A DNA stretch of 9,715 bases from Clostridiales bacterium UBA8960 (GCA_003482695.1 DMYC01000008.1:508-10222), one strand, 5' to 3'; positions 1 to 5,898 are shown, numbered from the stretch's first letter. Made by a program: numbers and translations. The notes: a model not told the origin generated them from the letters alone.

Positions 1-69
1 ATAATTTTCTATAGCTTTATAATCTAGTGATAAAAAACCCCAAAACACCCATTTGCTTTTACGTTTCAT
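1..69 (-). CDS. DUF2812 domain protein, N-terminal fragment (runs off window)
   Basis: An ATG at 69 opens a frame that stays open to base 1 (23 codons), starting MKRKSKWVFWGFLSLDYK and continuing AIENY. A good ribosome site (AAGGGAG, 8 bases before the ATG) precedes it, and the start overlaps the end of the PadR gene by 11 bases, which implies translational coupling. DUF2812 proteins are membrane proteins of unknown role, often encoded directly after PadR repressors in Firmicutes, and a basic start followed by an aromatic stretch and an 'x-AIENY' helix fits their N-terminus. Only 23 residues are visible, so the family name rests mainly on position and a short resemblance. It is probably the target of the PadR repressor. 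Confidence 0.6.
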   Translation of the reverse strand, partial: MKRKSKWVFWGFLSLDYKAIENY

Positions 70-391
70 TTGGCCATCTCCCTTCTTTCAGCAACAAATT
101 TCCATCGTCAACCAGTTGATTTAGCCTCTGGTGCTCTGCCCTTAATATCGCTAGCCCTTTCTCCGAAATCAAATAGACTTTCTTTCGATTTTCTTCGACG
201 ACTTGAGTGATGATTTCTTCTTCTTCAAATCGAGAAAGCAAGTTATAAAGTGTGCCTGCGCCAACTTTCACCCGCCCCTTCGTTAAATGGTCGACCTCCT
301 GCATGATGCCATAGCCATGTTGTGGCTTGAGAAGCGTCAAAAGTATATAATACATAGACTCCGTTAATGTTTTTAGTTGTTCTCTTGCCAT
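59..391 (-). CDS. PadR-family transcriptional repressor
   Basis: A 110-residue winged-helix DNA-binding protein of typical size for the short PadR subfamily. The hallmark block is clear: YYILLTLLKPQHGYGI (helices 1-2), then GAGTLYNLLSRFEEEEII (recognition helix and wing entry), then the basic wing NRKKVYLISEKG, and a C-terminal dimerisation helix (about residues 80-108). I start it at the ATG at 391 rather than the TTG one codon earlier, because GGGGG lies seven bases before that ATG. PadR proteins usually repress their own operon and a neighbouring membrane or transport gene in response to a small toxic ligand. Here the gene overlaps a DUF2812 gene, and an inverted repeat at its promoter suggests autoregulation. 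The ligand is unknown. Confidence 0.9.
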   Translation of the reverse strand: MAREQLKTLTESMYYILLTLLKPQHGYGIMQEVDHLTKGRVKVGAGTLYNLLSRFEEEEIITQVVEENRKKVYLISEKGLAILRAEHQRLNQLVDDGNLLLKEGRWPNET

Positions 392-420
392 CAAATAACC
401 CCCTAATAACTATATCGATA

Positions 421-470
421 ATTGATATATCTATTATCAATATAGTATCATCGCCTGATTTTTCTGTCAA
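421..470 (-). promoter_or_regulatory. padR promoter with overlapping operator
   Basis: Read on the minus strand, TTGACA (465-470), a 17-base spacer and TACTAT (442-447), preceded by TG one base upstream, make a near-consensus sigma-A promoter with an extended -10. Directly downstream, over the expected transcription start, lies the inverted repeat ATTGATA-N7-TATCAAT (421-441), followed by a further AT-rich half-site TATCGATA (413-420). An operator placed over the start site is consistent with PadR autorepression. That this protein binds it is inferred. Confidence 0.65.
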
Positions 471-496
471 CTTCCATTAACATTTTATTTTGGAGT

Positions 497-532
497 AAAA
501 AAAAGTGATCAAGGGGTCGGACCCCCTGATCA
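497..532 (-). terminator. arr terminator formed by a family-1 palindrome
   Basis: On the minus strand the palindrome at 506-532 is followed by eight T residues (complement of 497-504), the form of a strong intrinsic terminator. The TGA stop codon of arr is the first three bases of the hairpin, so the gene ends exactly where the repeat begins. It separates arr from the padR operon. Confidence 0.8.
506..532. repeat. family-1 palindromic repeat, copy 1
   Basis: TGATCAAGGGGTC and GACCCCCTGATCA flank a single central G at 519. The arms are complementary except for one A/C mismatch (512/526). The core GGGGTCGGACCCC is identical to copy 3 at 6002-6040 and, read on the other strand, to copy 2 at 1921-1959. 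Confidence 0.9.
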
Positions 533-958
533 GTCGTTTATTGCTTCTATCCCTTGTTTTTTAAGATTCTCTATATGCTCTCTCATGTGCTGAAGCACTT
601 CTGGTGCATGCCCCTCCCATTCCAATACTTCACCCACTATTTGTATCGCCTCTCGACTACGATAGGACCGCGTTGGGTTACCTGGAAAACGCTTATCTGT
701 GAGGTTTGGATCATTCTCAAATGCACCCGTCGGTTCCACGATATAAATTCGGCCCTCAGCGTCACCCGCTGCGAGTTCAGCACCCCAAATTGCAGCATCA
801 AGTGTCGCCGAAAAATAAATAAAATTGGCCTTTTTCATCTCACCATAGTTTGAGCTGTAACCCGGTTCTAGCAAGTCACCTATTTTCATATCCGCTTTCG
901 TTCCATGATAAAATGGCCCTGAATCCAAAGTTTTGTCTATACCCTTTATAGCTTCCAT
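530..958 (-). CDS. arr: Rifampin ADP-ribosyltransferase (Arr)
   Basis: A 142-residue protein, the usual size for Arr, a cytoplasmic enzyme that moves ADP-ribose from NAD+ to the C23 hydroxyl of rifamycins and so inactivates them. The family signature runs nearly the whole length: FYHGTKADMKIGDLLEPG (16-33), TLDAAIWGAELAAG (52-65), RIYIVEPTG (70-78), NDPNLTDKRFPGNPTRSYRS (82-101) and VGEVLEWEGH (108-117). H18, Y48 and D83 line up, one residue offset, with the catalytic His19, Tyr49 and Asp84 known from the Mycobacterium smegmatis enzyme, so it should be active. The ATG at 958 has AAAGGAAG upstream. No clear promoter is visible in the 60-base gap, so it may be read from the amidase side. The stop codon lies inside a palindromic repeat that also acts as terminator. 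Confidence 0.95.
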   Translation of the reverse strand: MEAIKGIDKTLDSGPFYHGTKADMKIGDLLEPGYSSNYGEMKKANFIYFSATLDAAIWGAELAAGDAEGRIYIVEPTGAFENDPNLTDKRFPGNPTRSYRSREAIQIVGEVLEWEGHAPEVLQHMREHIENLKKQGIEAIND

Positions 959-1003
959 ACTTTCACTTCCTTTCGTTTATACACTTCAACTTCGTTTTAA
1001 AAA

Positions 1004-1013
1004 AGTGATCACT
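1004..1013. repeat. collapsed family-1 repeat relic
   Basis: AGTGATCACT, preceded by A-rich sequence, matches the outer arms of the family-1 palindrome (AGTGATCA...TGATCACT) with the GGGGTC-G-GACCCC centre missing. The tag AACTTCGTTTTAA (988-1000) sits beside it, as at the full copy at 1921-1973. It lies between the amidase and arr genes. A chance 10-base palindrome is possible; the tag beside it is the main support. Confidence 0.4.
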
Positions 1014-1018
1014 ATCTT

Positions 1019-1891
1019 CTAAACAATTGCGTACTTGGGTACCCTCATTGCAACCGTTTTAATTTTATTCGCTTGCTGACAAATTTTCAGGTCACTGCAC
1101 AAACACAAAATCCGAGCTGCATCCCGGCTCTCTATCTTTAATTCATCAACTAAGTATCTGAACATTTCTTGCGATGCATGGTGCGTCGCTTCTTCTATTG
1201 TATTGCCTAACCCTATTAACTCAATAAAATCATTTGACTCAACTATAGGCGCTGCAACCTTCTTATCTTTTATGACAGTTACTTTTACTGTAACGGTTCC
1301 ATGAATCTCTAGGCCACACTCCCCTATTTCGCCATCGCCCATTAACGCATGCAAATCACCAATTGCAAGCAAGCCTCCTTCAACTAATACTGGCAAGTAT
1401 AAAGAAGTGCCTTTGCATATATCGTTGCAATCCATATTGCCACCATGAACACCAGGCAACATAGTTGCTGTTCCACCATCGTCAGCCAAACCAATCACAC
1501 CGATCATAGGCTTTGACTTTACGATCAAATCTTTTGATAAATGAACAAACCCATCTTCCACTTTTATTCGGTCAACTTGAAAATCACTAAAAAACACCTC
1601 GAATATTTTATTGGCAGGTCCAGATACATAAATTCCCACATCCCCAACTTGAATATCGATGATGTCGATTTTAAGCGTGTCCCCAACCTTTGCATTGTTT
1701 ATATAAAGCGGTCCGGTAGCGGGGTTGGTATTTTTCAAATACGCTTCGCCAAATATAGTGTTTTCTGGGATGAGCGCATCACAAAAGCAATCCATCGTTT
1801 CGAAAACAACAACATCACCTGAATTACATTTAGCTGCAGGCATATTGTCCGGGGACATTTTAAAGACATGTTTTTCCTTGCTGATTCTCAT
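1019..1891 (-). CDS. Acetamidase/formamidase family protein
   Basis: A 290-residue hydrolase of the FmdA/AmdA family, which releases ammonia from formamide, acetamide or similar short amides in the cytoplasm. Diagnostic blocks are NPATGPLYI (56-64), GVHGGNMDCNDI (147-158), LYLPVLVEGGLLAIGDLHALMGDGE (about 164-188, with the conserved His and acidic residues) and GLEIHGTVTVKV (193-204). The length matches the short bacterial members; fungal and mycobacterial forms are longer. The ATG at 1891 is chosen because GGGAGGAAT lies three bases before it. The frame is open back to an ATG at 1987, but that extension has no ribosome site and crosses a palindromic repeat. The exact substrate cannot be told. 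The gene follows a small membrane peptide gene and two flavoprotein genes on the same strand, and arr follows it. Confidence 0.88.
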   Translation of the reverse strand: MRISKEKHVFKMSPDNMPAAKCNSGDVVVFETMDCFCDALIPENTIFGEAYLKNTNPATGPLYINNAKVGDTLKIDIIDIQVGDVGIYVSGPANKIFEVFFSDFQVDRIKVEDGFVHLSKDLIVKSKPMIGVIGLADDGGTATMLPGVHGGNMDCNDICKGTSLYLPVLVEGGLLAIGDLHALMGDGEIGECGLEIHGTVTVKVTVIKDKKVAAPIVESNDFIELIGLGNTIEEATHHASQEMFRYLVDELKIESRDAARILCLCSDLKICQQANKIKTVAMRVPKYAIV

Positions 1892-1920
1892 GTTATTCCT
1901 CCCTGCTCTTGAACGACGCC

Positions 1921-1959
1921 TGAAAGTGATCAGGGGGTCCGACCCCTTGATCACTTTCA
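1921..1959. repeat. family-1 palindromic repeat, copy 2, in the amidase leader
   Basis: A 39-base palindrome: TGAAAGTGATCAGGGGGTC, a central C at 1940, then GACCCCTTGATCACTTTCA, with one G/T pair at 1933/1947. It lies 30 bases before the amidase start and directly abuts the tag AGCTTCCGTTTTAAA (1959-1973). No T-run follows on the minus strand, so it is a leader hairpin rather than a classic terminator. It contains no stop codon in the amidase frame. Confidence 0.9.
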
Positions 1960-1979
1960 GCTTCCGTTTTAAATATTCT

Positions 1980-2117
1980 TCACTCATTATTTATAAACTT
2001 AATCAACTTGAGAATGCCCAATCTTAAATTCTCAATAATGTTTCCAATCAGTCTAAAAAAGACCCCCCATAAAGCAACGGCTAAGACGATAGCGGCTGCC
2101 ATTTTTAAAGCATCCAT
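1980..2117 (-). CDS. Small single-pass membrane peptide, 45 residues
   Basis: An ATG at 2117 with a strong ribosome site (AAGGGAG, six bases before it) opens a 45-codon frame ending in TGA at 1980. The peptide starts MDALKMAAAIVLAVALWGVF, giving a hydrophobic span of about residues 5-21, followed by FRLIGNIIENLRLGILKLIK, which reads as a basic amphipathic helix, and ends FINNE. No family is recognised. The topology (one membrane helix plus a cationic amphipathic helix) resembles small membrane regulators or type I toxin peptides, but nothing further supports a toxin role. It lies between the PNPOx-like gene and the amidase and is probably co-transcribed with both. Confidence 0.6.
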   Translation of the reverse strand: MDALKMAAAIVLAVALWGVFFRLIGNIIENLRLGILKLIKFINNE

Positions 2118-2141
2118 AAGCTTCTCCCTTCGTAATGCTGG

Positions 2142-2195
2142 GCCAATCATCTAATATTCAACGCCCGTTGCCTCATGCTTAACTAAAATCGCCAT
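2142..2195 (-). pseudogene. Truncated 5' copy of the zinc-ribbon gene at 5542-5898
   Basis: An ATG at 2195 reads MAILVKHEATGVEY and then TAG; the intact gene begins MAILVKHELTGVEYVMIG. Thirteen of 14 residues match. The DNA match also covers the ribosome-site region (AAAGCGAAGAGGTG in both) and resumes after the stop with ATGATTGGC, so a GTG codon in the intact gene corresponds to TAG here. Similarity ends near 2142, and the small membrane peptide gene begins 25 bases later. It is a decayed duplicate, though with its ribosome site kept it could still be translated as a 14-residue leader. Confidence 0.75.
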
Positions 2196-2215
2196 CGCAC
2201 ACCTCTTCGCTTTAA

Positions 2216-2623
2216 TTAATCTGTGTATACCACCTGATCCAAATAATTCGATACGACGATTCGCTCAATTTCAAAAATAATCAAACCGATATCATCTCCT
2301 AAAATGAATTGAGGCATATTGTTCTTCTTCATATGCTGCGCTTTGTATACGTCTTCTTCATGTGCCAATAGAGTAGAAGCAGTACCTAAGAGTGTGACAC
2401 TGATCCCTTCACTTTCGGAAAAAACCAATAAAGACACATTTTTATTATTCTGAACATTGAAGTATTTTTTGCTGTTTTTACGCGTGCTTAAAATCACCTT
2501 AGATTCATTTTCAAGGTAAGTAAAGTTCATAAGCGACAAGTATGGTTCCTCCGCCAAACAAGTTGCCATCATACAAAGTCTTTGATTCATTAGAAGATCC
2601 TTCACTTCTTTAGAAATATTCAT
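2216..2623 (-). CDS. Pyridoxamine 5'-phosphate oxidase-like FMN-binding protein
   Basis: A 135-residue single-domain protein with the pattern of the PNPOx-like split-barrel fold: an N-terminal helix (ISKEVKDLLMNQ), strand MMATCLAEEPYLSLMNFTYL (18-37), ILSTRKNSKKYFNVQNNKNVSLLVF (44-68, the usual 'T....K..N...N..V.L' block) and a C-terminal strand in which a flavin-interface region is expected. Such proteins bind FMN, F420 or haem and act as small oxidoreductases; true PdxH enzymes are longer and carry motifs not seen here, so this is not a confident PdxH. The start has GGAGG seven bases upstream. It lies 26 bases after the flavin reductase gene and was probably made from one mRNA with it, which suggests a shared flavin-dependent redox role. 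Confidence 0.78.
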   Translation of the reverse strand: MNISKEVKDLLMNQRLCMMATCLAEEPYLSLMNFTYLENESKVILSTRKNSKKYFNVQNNKNVSLLVFSESEGISVTLLGTASTLLAHEEDVYKAQHMKKNNMPQFILGDDIGLIIFEIERIVVSNYLDQVVYTD

Positions 2624-2649
2624 CCTTTACCTCCTAGTCCCCATACCTC

Positions 2650-3162
2650 TCACTCACCCGTATAATATGCAGCAAGGATTTCTCCATAGTACAAGACATG
2701 CTCATCGCCATCTCCATAATGCGAACTAGCAATTTGATCGCTTAATAAACTCAAATCCATTGCTTGCTTAAAGACAATTTTACATTCAATGTGGAGCTCA
2801 CACTCAGCTATGACCGGCGTTTCAATGGCTTCCGATTGCGGCGCCGCCAATGTCAACCCGCTCGCATCTATCTTATCCAGCTCTCTGCCCGACTTTGTCC
2901 CGCACAGTGTAAGCGCTTTCTTTAAATCTTTCGCAATCGGCACACTCACCGTGAAAGACTGTGCTTCATGGATCAACGTATGCGTATATCTAGAGAAGCG
3001 CACAGGCACCATCATGATAGGCCTATTCCACATGTACCCTAAAGTCCCCCATCCAATCGTCATCGCATTGACTTTCCCCTCATGTTTCACCGTTAAAAAC
3101 GCACCTTTCACAAGTTGGTTTAAATAATCTTGTGAGAGTTCCTGAAAGGTCACTTTCTTCAT
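2650..3162 (-). CDS. Flavin reductase family protein (flavoredoxin-like)
   Basis: A 170-residue FMN-binding split-barrel protein. The block VKHEGKVNAMTIGWGTLGYM (about 22-41), then RPIMMVPVRFSRYTHTLI (43-60), SFTVSVP, and the later LTLCGTKSGRELDKID are typical of the flavin reductase/flavoredoxin domain, where the N-A-M-T and W-G segments bind FMN. These enzymes move electrons from NAD(P)H to flavin, or act as stand-alone flavoredoxins in anaerobes. The frame is open to a TTG at 3180, but the ATG at 3162 is chosen because AAGGAGG lies seven bases before it and falls inside the longer version. It is followed closely by the PNPOx-like gene. Confidence 0.85.
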   Translation of the reverse strand: MKKVTFQELSQDYLNQLVKGAFLTVKHEGKVNAMTIGWGTLGYMWNRPIMMVPVRFSRYTHTLIHEAQSFTVSVPIAKDLKKALTLCGTKSGRELDKIDASGLTLAAPQSEAIETPVIAECELHIECKIVFKQAMDLSLLSDQIASSHYGDGDEHVLYYGEILAAYYTGE

Positions 3163-3186
3163 TTTATATCCTCCTTCCAAACCGTC

Positions 3187-3198
3187 GTGTCAGACGCC
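3187..3198. repeat. degenerate family-2 repeat
   Basis: GTGTCAGACGCC differs from the family-2 core GTGTCAGACACC at one base. The tag AACTTCCGTTTTA follows at 3209-3221 and overlaps the stop codon of the DUF503 gene. It fills most of the 56-base gap before the flavin reductase gene. Confidence 0.55.
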
Positions 3199-3218
3199 AT
3201 GTAATCTCAACTTCCGTT

Positions 3219-3506
3219 TTAGTGCCACGAATCCACATCATATTCACATGAAACATCTAGCGAAGCGTCCTCATCAAGCCACGCCAGTATCTCATCTATC
3301 ACAGAATGCAAATAATCACCATCATCCGATACCAAACAAAAATATAACTCAAAACGGCGCATATGTGCCTCATAAATCAATTTAACAGACACATTATACT
3401 TGGATTTGATCGAGTCGCGCACCTTCTGAGCAACTTGTCTCCTATCTTTAAGCGAATTCGCCCAAGTGACATTCACCCTGAATTTAGCACTGGCTATATA
3501 TATCAT
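3219..3506 (-). CDS. DUF503 family protein (YlxP-like)
   Basis: A 95-residue protein. The N-terminal strand IYIASAKFRVNV, followed by SLKDRRQVAQKVRDSIKSKYNVSV (about 19-42), is the DUF503 signature ('SLK.KR.....L...R.KYNVSV'), and a second strand-helix unit (RRFELYFCLVSDDGDYLHSV) completes the ferredoxin-like fold seen in this family. In many Firmicutes the gene (ylxP) sits between infB and rbfA and is linked to ribosome maturation; here it stands apart from that cluster, so it may be a paralogue. The ATG at 3506 is preferred over an ATG at 3527, because GAGGTG lies six bases before it and the family begins 'MI'. It has its own extended -10 promoter. Confidence 0.78.
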   Translation of the reverse strand: MIYIASAKFRVNVTWANSLKDRRQVAQKVRDSIKSKYNVSVKLIYEAHMRRFELYFCLVSDDGDYLHSVIDEILAWLDEDASLDVSCEYDVDSWH

Positions 3507-3543
3507 CGTGTTCACCTCGATTCCCACTTTGAATTCTGATTCG

Positions 3544-3552
3544 ATTATATCA
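3544..3552 (-). promoter_or_regulatory. extended -10 promoter of the DUF503 gene
   Basis: On the minus strand TGATATAAT forms an extended -10 (TG-N-TATAAT), 38 bases before the start codon. The spacer and the poorly conserved -35 region fall on the family-2 palindrome at 3557-3581, so the repeat overlaps the polymerase binding site. Confidence 0.5.
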
Positions 3553-3556
3553 TAAA

Positions 3557-3581
3557 GTGTCAGACACCAAACAGGAAGTTC
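3557..3581. repeat. family-2 palindromic repeat, copy 1
   Basis: GTGTCAGACACC, then AAACA, then GGAAGTTC. These 25 bases are identical to those at 5512-5536. The core GTGTC-A-GACAC is a palindrome around one base. It lies between the MCP terminator and the DUF503 promoter. Confidence 0.9.
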
Positions 3582-3585
3582 GCAT

Positions 3586-3613
3586 GAAAAAAGAACCTCT
3601 TAAAAAAAGAGGT
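3586..3613 (-). terminator. Intrinsic terminator of the chemoreceptor gene
   Basis: On the minus strand, stem ACCTCTT / AAGAGGT (3607-3613 with 3595-3601) with a five-base T loop is followed by TTC and six T residues (complement of 3587-3592). It lies 21 bases after the MCP stop codon. Confidence 0.85.
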
Positions 3614-3633
3614 CCCTTTCGCATTTAGCACTT

Positions 3634-5376
3634 TTAAACGTTAAATTTCTCAAGAAGCGTTTTTAGCCTCACAGCGAGTGCTGCCAAATTCTCACTTGCA
3701 CTTGATATCTCTATGATAGAAGCTGACTGTTCCTGTATCGCAGCCGAAGCCTCTTCTGTAGAGGCGGCGTTCTCCTCAGCGACTGCTGACAGATTTTGAA
3801 TAACGTCCTGAACCTGATTTTTTTGAGTGTCCATGATGCCACTTGATTCTTCTATTAGCATCACCATTTGCTGAGCGAGCGCCATAGCCGATGATATTTC
3901 ACTAAATTTGTTTCGCGTTTCTCCTACCGTCTTTTCTTGATACTTCACGATTTCTTCTGCTTCGATCACTTTTGTGACCGCGGTTTTAGCATCCTGAATC
4001 AGGTTTGCAACCATTAAGTCGATGTTTTTCGTCGACACAGTGGATTGCTCTGCCAGCTTCCTGATTTCATCAGCCACCACAGCAAATCCGCGTCCATACT
4101 CGCCTGCTCTTGCCGCTTCAATTGCGGCATTTAACGCAAGTAGATTAGTCTGTTCTGCGATAGATGCGATCAAAGTGCTTGCTTCACCGATCTTATTTGA
4201 ACTCTCATTTGTTTTTAATATGCTTTGATAGACAACCGCTGACGCATTTCCGTTTGCTTTTGTCTTTTCTTCCAAATCGTCGAGGATTACAAGTCCTTCT
4301 TTTATGATTTTAGTTACCTGATCGGATGCCGATACAAGCTTACCAATATTCACTTTATCACCTTCGATGGTATTGCCTAAATCCACCAACTTTTCTGCAC
4401 CCAAAGAGGTACTCTCCGCTTGATCACCTGCACCTCTTGCAATTTCACTAATCGTATTTGTTACTTCCTCAGCCGATGTAGCGGACTGATTTGAGGTGGC
4501 AGTCAACTGCCTAGATGTGCTTGCAAGCTCTTCAGCAGACTTGGATGCTTCTTCAATAAAATGAGCAATATTCGTCTTCATTTGATTCACAGACTTAACC
4601 ATTTCACCGATTTCATCATTGCGATTCGAATATTTTATCGATGGATCATCAGATGCATGTGAAAAATCAAGATTACCCAGTTTGCTGAGCACTGCTGTTA
4701 CAGCAGTGATTGGCCCCACAATATATCCACCTAAAATGAAGCTGGCTACCACAGAAACGATCATGACAACGACCATACTTAATAGCGCAAAACGAACAAT
4801 ATCAGAGAAGCCTTCAGAAATGATGTTGTAAACGGATTCGCTAGACACACCAACAAAATAGACACCTACTGTTTCATCATTATTTTTGATCGGTTTATAA
4901 ATGGTGACATAATCTTTTCCAAGAATACGCGATGACCCTCTGAACAGCTCACCACTTGAAATCGCTGTATATGCCTCTTCTGACGAATCTAGCTTTGTTC
5001 CACTTGCACGTAAACCTTGATTGTCTACAATTGATGTCAATACCGTGACAAAATCATTGCCAGCCCTACTAAATATAGTAACCTCAACACCAAGTGCCTT
5101 AGCGATCTTATCAATAACCTCAAATCTACCATCAAGCGCGAGCCCATCTTTATCGACTAAACGCCCGCTGTTTGATAAAGATAATGTTCCAAACTGGTCT
5201 TTCAAATATATTTCCAACATTCTTTCAGCACCTGTGAGTCTATCGCCGAACTGAGTATCGACAACATCGTTCATGATCACTGTACTTCTAAATAGAAGTA
5301 AAGCACCTGTTGACAATGAAGACAAAAGCACCAAAACAAGTATAATTGCTATTGTTCGCTTTTTTATACTTCTCAT
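3634..5376 (-). CDS. Methyl-accepting chemotaxis protein with Cache-type sensor
   Basis: A 580-residue membrane chemoreceptor that senses an extracellular ligand and controls the CheA kinase. Order of parts: short basic start and membrane helix 1 (about 9-29), extracellular sensor (30-192) resembling a single-Cache domain ([20 protein letters not shown], then [22 protein letters not shown]), membrane helix 2 (194-217), HAMP domain (218-272) and a long coiled-coil signalling domain (280-575). The conserved hairpin tip [20 protein letters not shown] and [18 protein letters not shown] is at 406-445, and Ala/Glu/Gln-rich methylation stretches such as [21 protein letters not shown] occur near 533-553. 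There is no C-terminal CheR-tethering pentapeptide. The ATG at 5376 has AAGGAGGG upstream. No other chemotaxis gene is nearby, so it is a stand-alone receptor; the ligand is unknown. Confidence 0.95.
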   Translation of the reverse strand: MRSIKKRTIAIILVLVLLSSLSTGALLLFRSTVIMNDVVDTQFGDRLTGAERMLEIYLKDQFGTLSLSNSGRLVDKDGLALDGRFEVIDKIAKALGVEVTIFSRAGNDFVTVLTSIVDNQGLRASGTKLDSSEEAYTAISSGELFRGSSRILGKDYVTIYKPIKNNDETVGVYFVGVSSESVYNIISEGFSDIVRFALLSMVVVMIVSVVASFILGGYIVGPITAVTAVLSKLGNLDFSHASDDPSIKYSNRNDEIGEMVKSVNQMKTNIAHFIEEASKSAEELASTSRQLTATSNQSATSAEEVTNTISEIARGAGDQAESTSLGAEKLVDLGNTIEGDKVNIGKLVSASDQVTKIIKEGLVILDDLEEKTKANGNASAVVYQSILKTNESSNKIGEASTLIASIAEQTNLLALNAAIEAARAGEYGRGFAVVADEIRKLAEQSTVSTKNIDLMVANLIQDAKTAVTKVIEAEEIVKYQEKTVGETRNKFSEISSAMALAQQMVMLIEESSGIMDTQKNQVQDVIQNLSAVAEENAASTEEASAAIQEQSASIIEISSASENLAALAVRLKTLLEKFNV

Positions 5377-5414
5377 GACTTCCCTCCTTGTTAAGTATTT
5401 ATAACTTGAAGTAA

Positions 5415-5420
5415 ATTATA
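5415..5420 (-). promoter_or_regulatory. probable -10 box of the chemoreceptor gene
   Basis: TATAAT on the minus strand, 39 bases before the MCP start codon, is a perfect -10. No good -35 is seen 16-18 bases upstream, and the flagellar sigma-D pattern (TAAA / GCCGATAA) is absent. Confidence 0.4.
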
Positions 5421-5457
5421 ATCAACATATGCAATAATGACTATAGTAAATTAACAC

Positions 5458-5488
5458 AAAAATCGGACCCCTTTTTAAGAGATCCGAT
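5458..5488 (-). terminator. Intrinsic terminator after the zinc-ribbon gene
   Basis: On the minus strand ATCGGATCTC and GGGGTCCGAT (5479-5488 with 5462-5471) form a ten-pair stem, with two G-T pairs, around a seven-base loop, followed by five T residues. A family-2 repeat lies between the gene's stop codon and this hairpin. Confidence 0.75.
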
Positions 5489-5500
5489 CGAGTTTTCAAT

Positions 5501-5536
5501 TTCACTTTGCAGTGTCAGACACCAAACAGGAAGTTC
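5501..5536. repeat. family-2 palindromic repeat, copy 2, with left extension
   Basis: The core and tail at 5512-5536 match copy 1 base for base. The preceding sequence extends a second match: TTCACTTTGCAGTGTCAGA (5501-5519) recurs at 7997-8015, so the repeat unit is longer than the core in some copies. It sits just after the stop codon of the zinc-ribbon gene. Confidence 0.9.
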
Positions 5537-5541
5537 AATAC

Positions 5542-5898
5542 CTAGTCCTCATCAAAAATCAATGTCAATTCACACGACGGGCAGACTTCTACCCTTGCAT
5601 TCACTGGATACCCACACGCAGGACACTTCTCCGATTTTTCATATGTATCATTCCTGCCCTCCAATAGCTGAGATACACAGTTCCCATCAATCGAGATCAC
5701 TTTTACTTCATCTGATGAAAGCCAGCTGATTGTGCCAACTGAATCGCACACAGCCACCATCTTAACTTCACCCTCTTCTACGTCTGGAAAGAAACTTCCC
5801 CCCAGCGGACTCGGAATTGAATCTTTATAAAATGAATACCCCGTGCCAATCATCACATACTCTACGCCCGTCAACTCATGCTTAACCAAAATTGCCAT
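5542..5898 (-). CDS. Unrecognised protein with C-terminal zinc ribbon
   Basis: A 118-residue soluble protein of no family I recognise. Residues 1-75 are predicted mostly beta (GVEYVMIGTGYSFY, VKMVAVCDSVGTISWL, EVKVISIDG). The C-terminus holds a clear zinc-ribbon: C92-P-A-C95-G and C106-P-S-C109-E. Such ribbons bind zinc and serve in nucleic-acid or protein contacts. The ATG at 5898 has GAGGTG upstream, and a TATAAT lies at 5924-5929 on the minus strand as a likely -10. The gene is followed by a repeat and a terminator, so it seems to be a single-gene unit. A broken copy of its first 18 codons and ribosome site lies at 2142-2195, which shows that this 5' end has been duplicated in the locus. 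Confidence 0.7.
   Translation of the reverse strand: MAILVKHELTGVEYVMIGTGYSFYKDSIPSPLGGSFFPDVEEGEVKMVAVCDSVGTISWLSSDEVKVISIDGNCVSQLLEGRNDTYEKSEKCPACGYPVNARVEVCPSCELTLIFDED

Noticed and set aside
243..470. Minus-strand frame covering the padR 5' end and promoter
   Set aside because: It covers the promoter and operator and runs in a different frame from the clear PadR protein.
554..853. Plus-strand open frame opposite arr
   Set aside because: Arr on the minus strand matches its family over nearly all its length; the plus frame has no recognisable motif and is a shadow.
1921..1959. Riboswitch or T-box in the amidase leader
   Set aside because: The leader holds a single simple palindrome that occurs at two other unrelated sites; no conserved riboswitch core was seen.
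1892..1987. N-terminal 32-residue extension of the amidase
   Set aside because: It has no ribosome site, its sequence is largely a palindromic repeat, and a GGGAGG site lies directly before the internal ATG at 1891. Homologues begin near that methionine.
3163..3180. TTG start of the flavin reductase (MEGGYK extension)
   Set aside because: The extension is the ribosome-site sequence itself (GGAAGGAGG).
5377..5460. Flagellar sigma-D promoter for the chemoreceptor
   Set aside because: No TAAA / GCCGATAA pair at the right spacing; a sigma-A TATAAT is the better candidate.
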